This document shows, in pieces, positions 63,072 through 64,000 of a stretch of DNA of 64,000 nucleotides (position 1 is its first letter; each line of letters starts with the position of its first letter). Origin of the DNA: Petrolisthes cinctipes (taxonomy: Eukaryota > Arthropoda > Malacostraca > Decapoda > Porcellanidae); contig JAWQEG010000135.1 of assembly GCA_033782935.1 (NCBI GenBank), positions 1,800,501-1,864,500 of the forward strand, given 5' to 3'. A program made the position numbers and the translations under genes. Under the pieces are notes generated by a model. It searched no databases and was not told where the DNA came from. It saw only the letters and a program-made list of their open reading frames with translations.

Positions 63072-64000
63072 TTAGCATGTTTTTAGCCTATATTTTGAAA
63101 ATATTCTAGCATTGAGTAGGCATGTACAGATTGCTTATGGGACCCCAAAATATTGAATTTTCGGGTGTTTTGAGCCTGAATTTGAGATATAAACGGGTAC
63201 AGAAGATACATGCACATATTGACTTTGGGCATCTAAAATATCGATTTTCAGCATGTTTTGGGCCTGTATTTTGAAAATACTCTAACACTGAGTAGGCATG
63301 TACAGATTGCTTTTGGGACCCCAAAATATTGAATTTTCGGGTGTTTTGAGCCTGAATTTGAGATATAAACGGGTACTGAAGATGCATGCACATATCGACT
63401 TTTGTGCACCTAAAAGATCGATTTTCAGTATGTTTTGAGCATGTATTTTGAAAATACTCTAACACGGAGTAGGCATGTACAGATCGCTTCTGGGACCCCT
63501 AAATATCGAAATTTCGGGTGTTTTGGGACTGAATTTGAGATATCGACTTTTTGGCACCTAAAAGATCGATTTTTAGCATGTTTTTAGCCTATATTTTGAA
63601 AATATTCTAGCACTGAGTAGGCATGTACAGATTGCTTCTGGGACCCCAAAATATTGAATTTTCGGGTGTTTTGAGCCTGAATTTGAGATATAAACGGGTA
63701 CAGAAGATACATGCACATATTGACTTCGGGCACCAAAAATATCGATTTTCAGCATGTTTTGGGCCTGAATTTTGAAAATAATCTAACACGGAGTAGGCAT
63801 GTACAGATACCTTCTGGGACCTCTAAATATCGAATTTTCGGGTGTTTTGGGACTGAATTTGAGATATCGATTATTTGGCACCTAAAATGTCGATTTTTAG
63901 CATGTTTTTAGCCTATATTTTGAAAATATTCTAGCACTGTGTAGGCATGTACAGATTGCTTCTGGGACCCCAAAATATTGAATTTTCGGGTGTTTTGAGC
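63072..64000. repeat. Copy 2 of the 1327-bp duplication, cut by the window edge
   Basis: Blocks: 63072 (501), 63573 (324) and a partial block from 63897. All markers of copy 1 recur at +1327 up to the last base. The array continues to the right of the window. Confidence 0.87.

Larger units (their letters stand above)
1..64000. repeat. Continuous satellite array, 176/177/148-bp monomers in ~501-bp higher-order repeats
   Basis: Every stretch examined from first to last base belongs to the same tandem repeat, always in the same orientation. Landmarks recur in order: TCGATTTT, GCATGTTTT, TATTTTGAAAATA, GTAGGCATGTACAGAT, CTTCTGGGACC, CGAATTTTCGGGTG, GAATTTGAGATAT, then AAACGGGTAC...ATGCACAT (absent from M3), and a GACTTT..GGCACC stretch leading back to TCGATTTT. 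At ~167 bp average this is about 380 monomers. No gap or unrelated insertion was seen. Nucleosome-scale monomers in HORs are typical of eukaryotic centromeric or pericentromeric satellites. That location is an inference, because neither flank of the array is in the window. Confidence 0.97.

Noticed and set aside
1..64000. CRISPR array
   Set aside because: There is regular periodicity, but the 'spacers' are as similar to each other as the 'repeats', the unit is ~177 bp, and no cas gene is present.
1..64000. Known satellite identity (alpha satellite, Arabidopsis 178-bp and similar)
   Set aside because: Length is similar, but I see none of their recognisable sequence. Naming a family or species would be a guess.

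Overview
This window is satellite DNA from end to end. All 64 kb is one head-to-tail tandem array in a single orientation. I see no gene, RNA gene, transposon, CRISPR array or unique spacer. One hand-counted monomer has 63 G/C in 176 bases (36% GC). A homogeneous, kilobase-scale array with higher-order repeats (HORs) and nucleosome-sized monomers points to a eukaryotic centromeric or pericentromeric satellite. The sequence alone does not say whether the host is a plant or an animal, and I do not recognise the family.

The array is nested. (1) A half-unit of 88-89 bp occurs as two diverged forms, A and B. (2) A+B make a 176-177 bp monomer. (3) Three monomer classes follow one another: M1 (176 bp), M2 (177 bp) and M3 (148 bp, lacking 29 bp). 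Together they form a 501-bp HOR. (4) Two HOR versions, a and b, often alternate to give a ~1002-bp unit. (5) Kilobase segments of the array are duplicated, with period or offset 1327, 1819, 2001, 2142, 2505/2004, 3635, 3999, 6076 and 11258 bp.

Layout, using the 'ttagcatg'-type start of each M1 as block boundary: there are 129 complete blocks between 341 and 63896. Most are 500-503 bp trimers. The exceptions are ~677-bp tetramers, ~850-bp pentamers, ~325-bp dimers, 491-bp trimers carrying a 10-bp deletion, two 574-bp blocks with a small hairpin junction, and one 353-bp block. Tetramers and the regular a/b alternation dominate the left part. A near-perfect tandem duplication of 3999 bp fills ~15.1-23.1 kb. 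A mosaic of 2.0-, 2.5- and 6.1-kb duplications fills 23-31 kb. From ~34 kb onward short dimers and 491-bp blocks become common and are themselves amplified in 2142-, 1819- and 1327-bp modules.

Many short open frames exist, mostly on the minus strand, because 177 and 501 are multiples of three. They are by-products of the repeat and I annotate none as genes. The window is best read as a record of unequal exchange, slippage and segmental amplification in a satellite.
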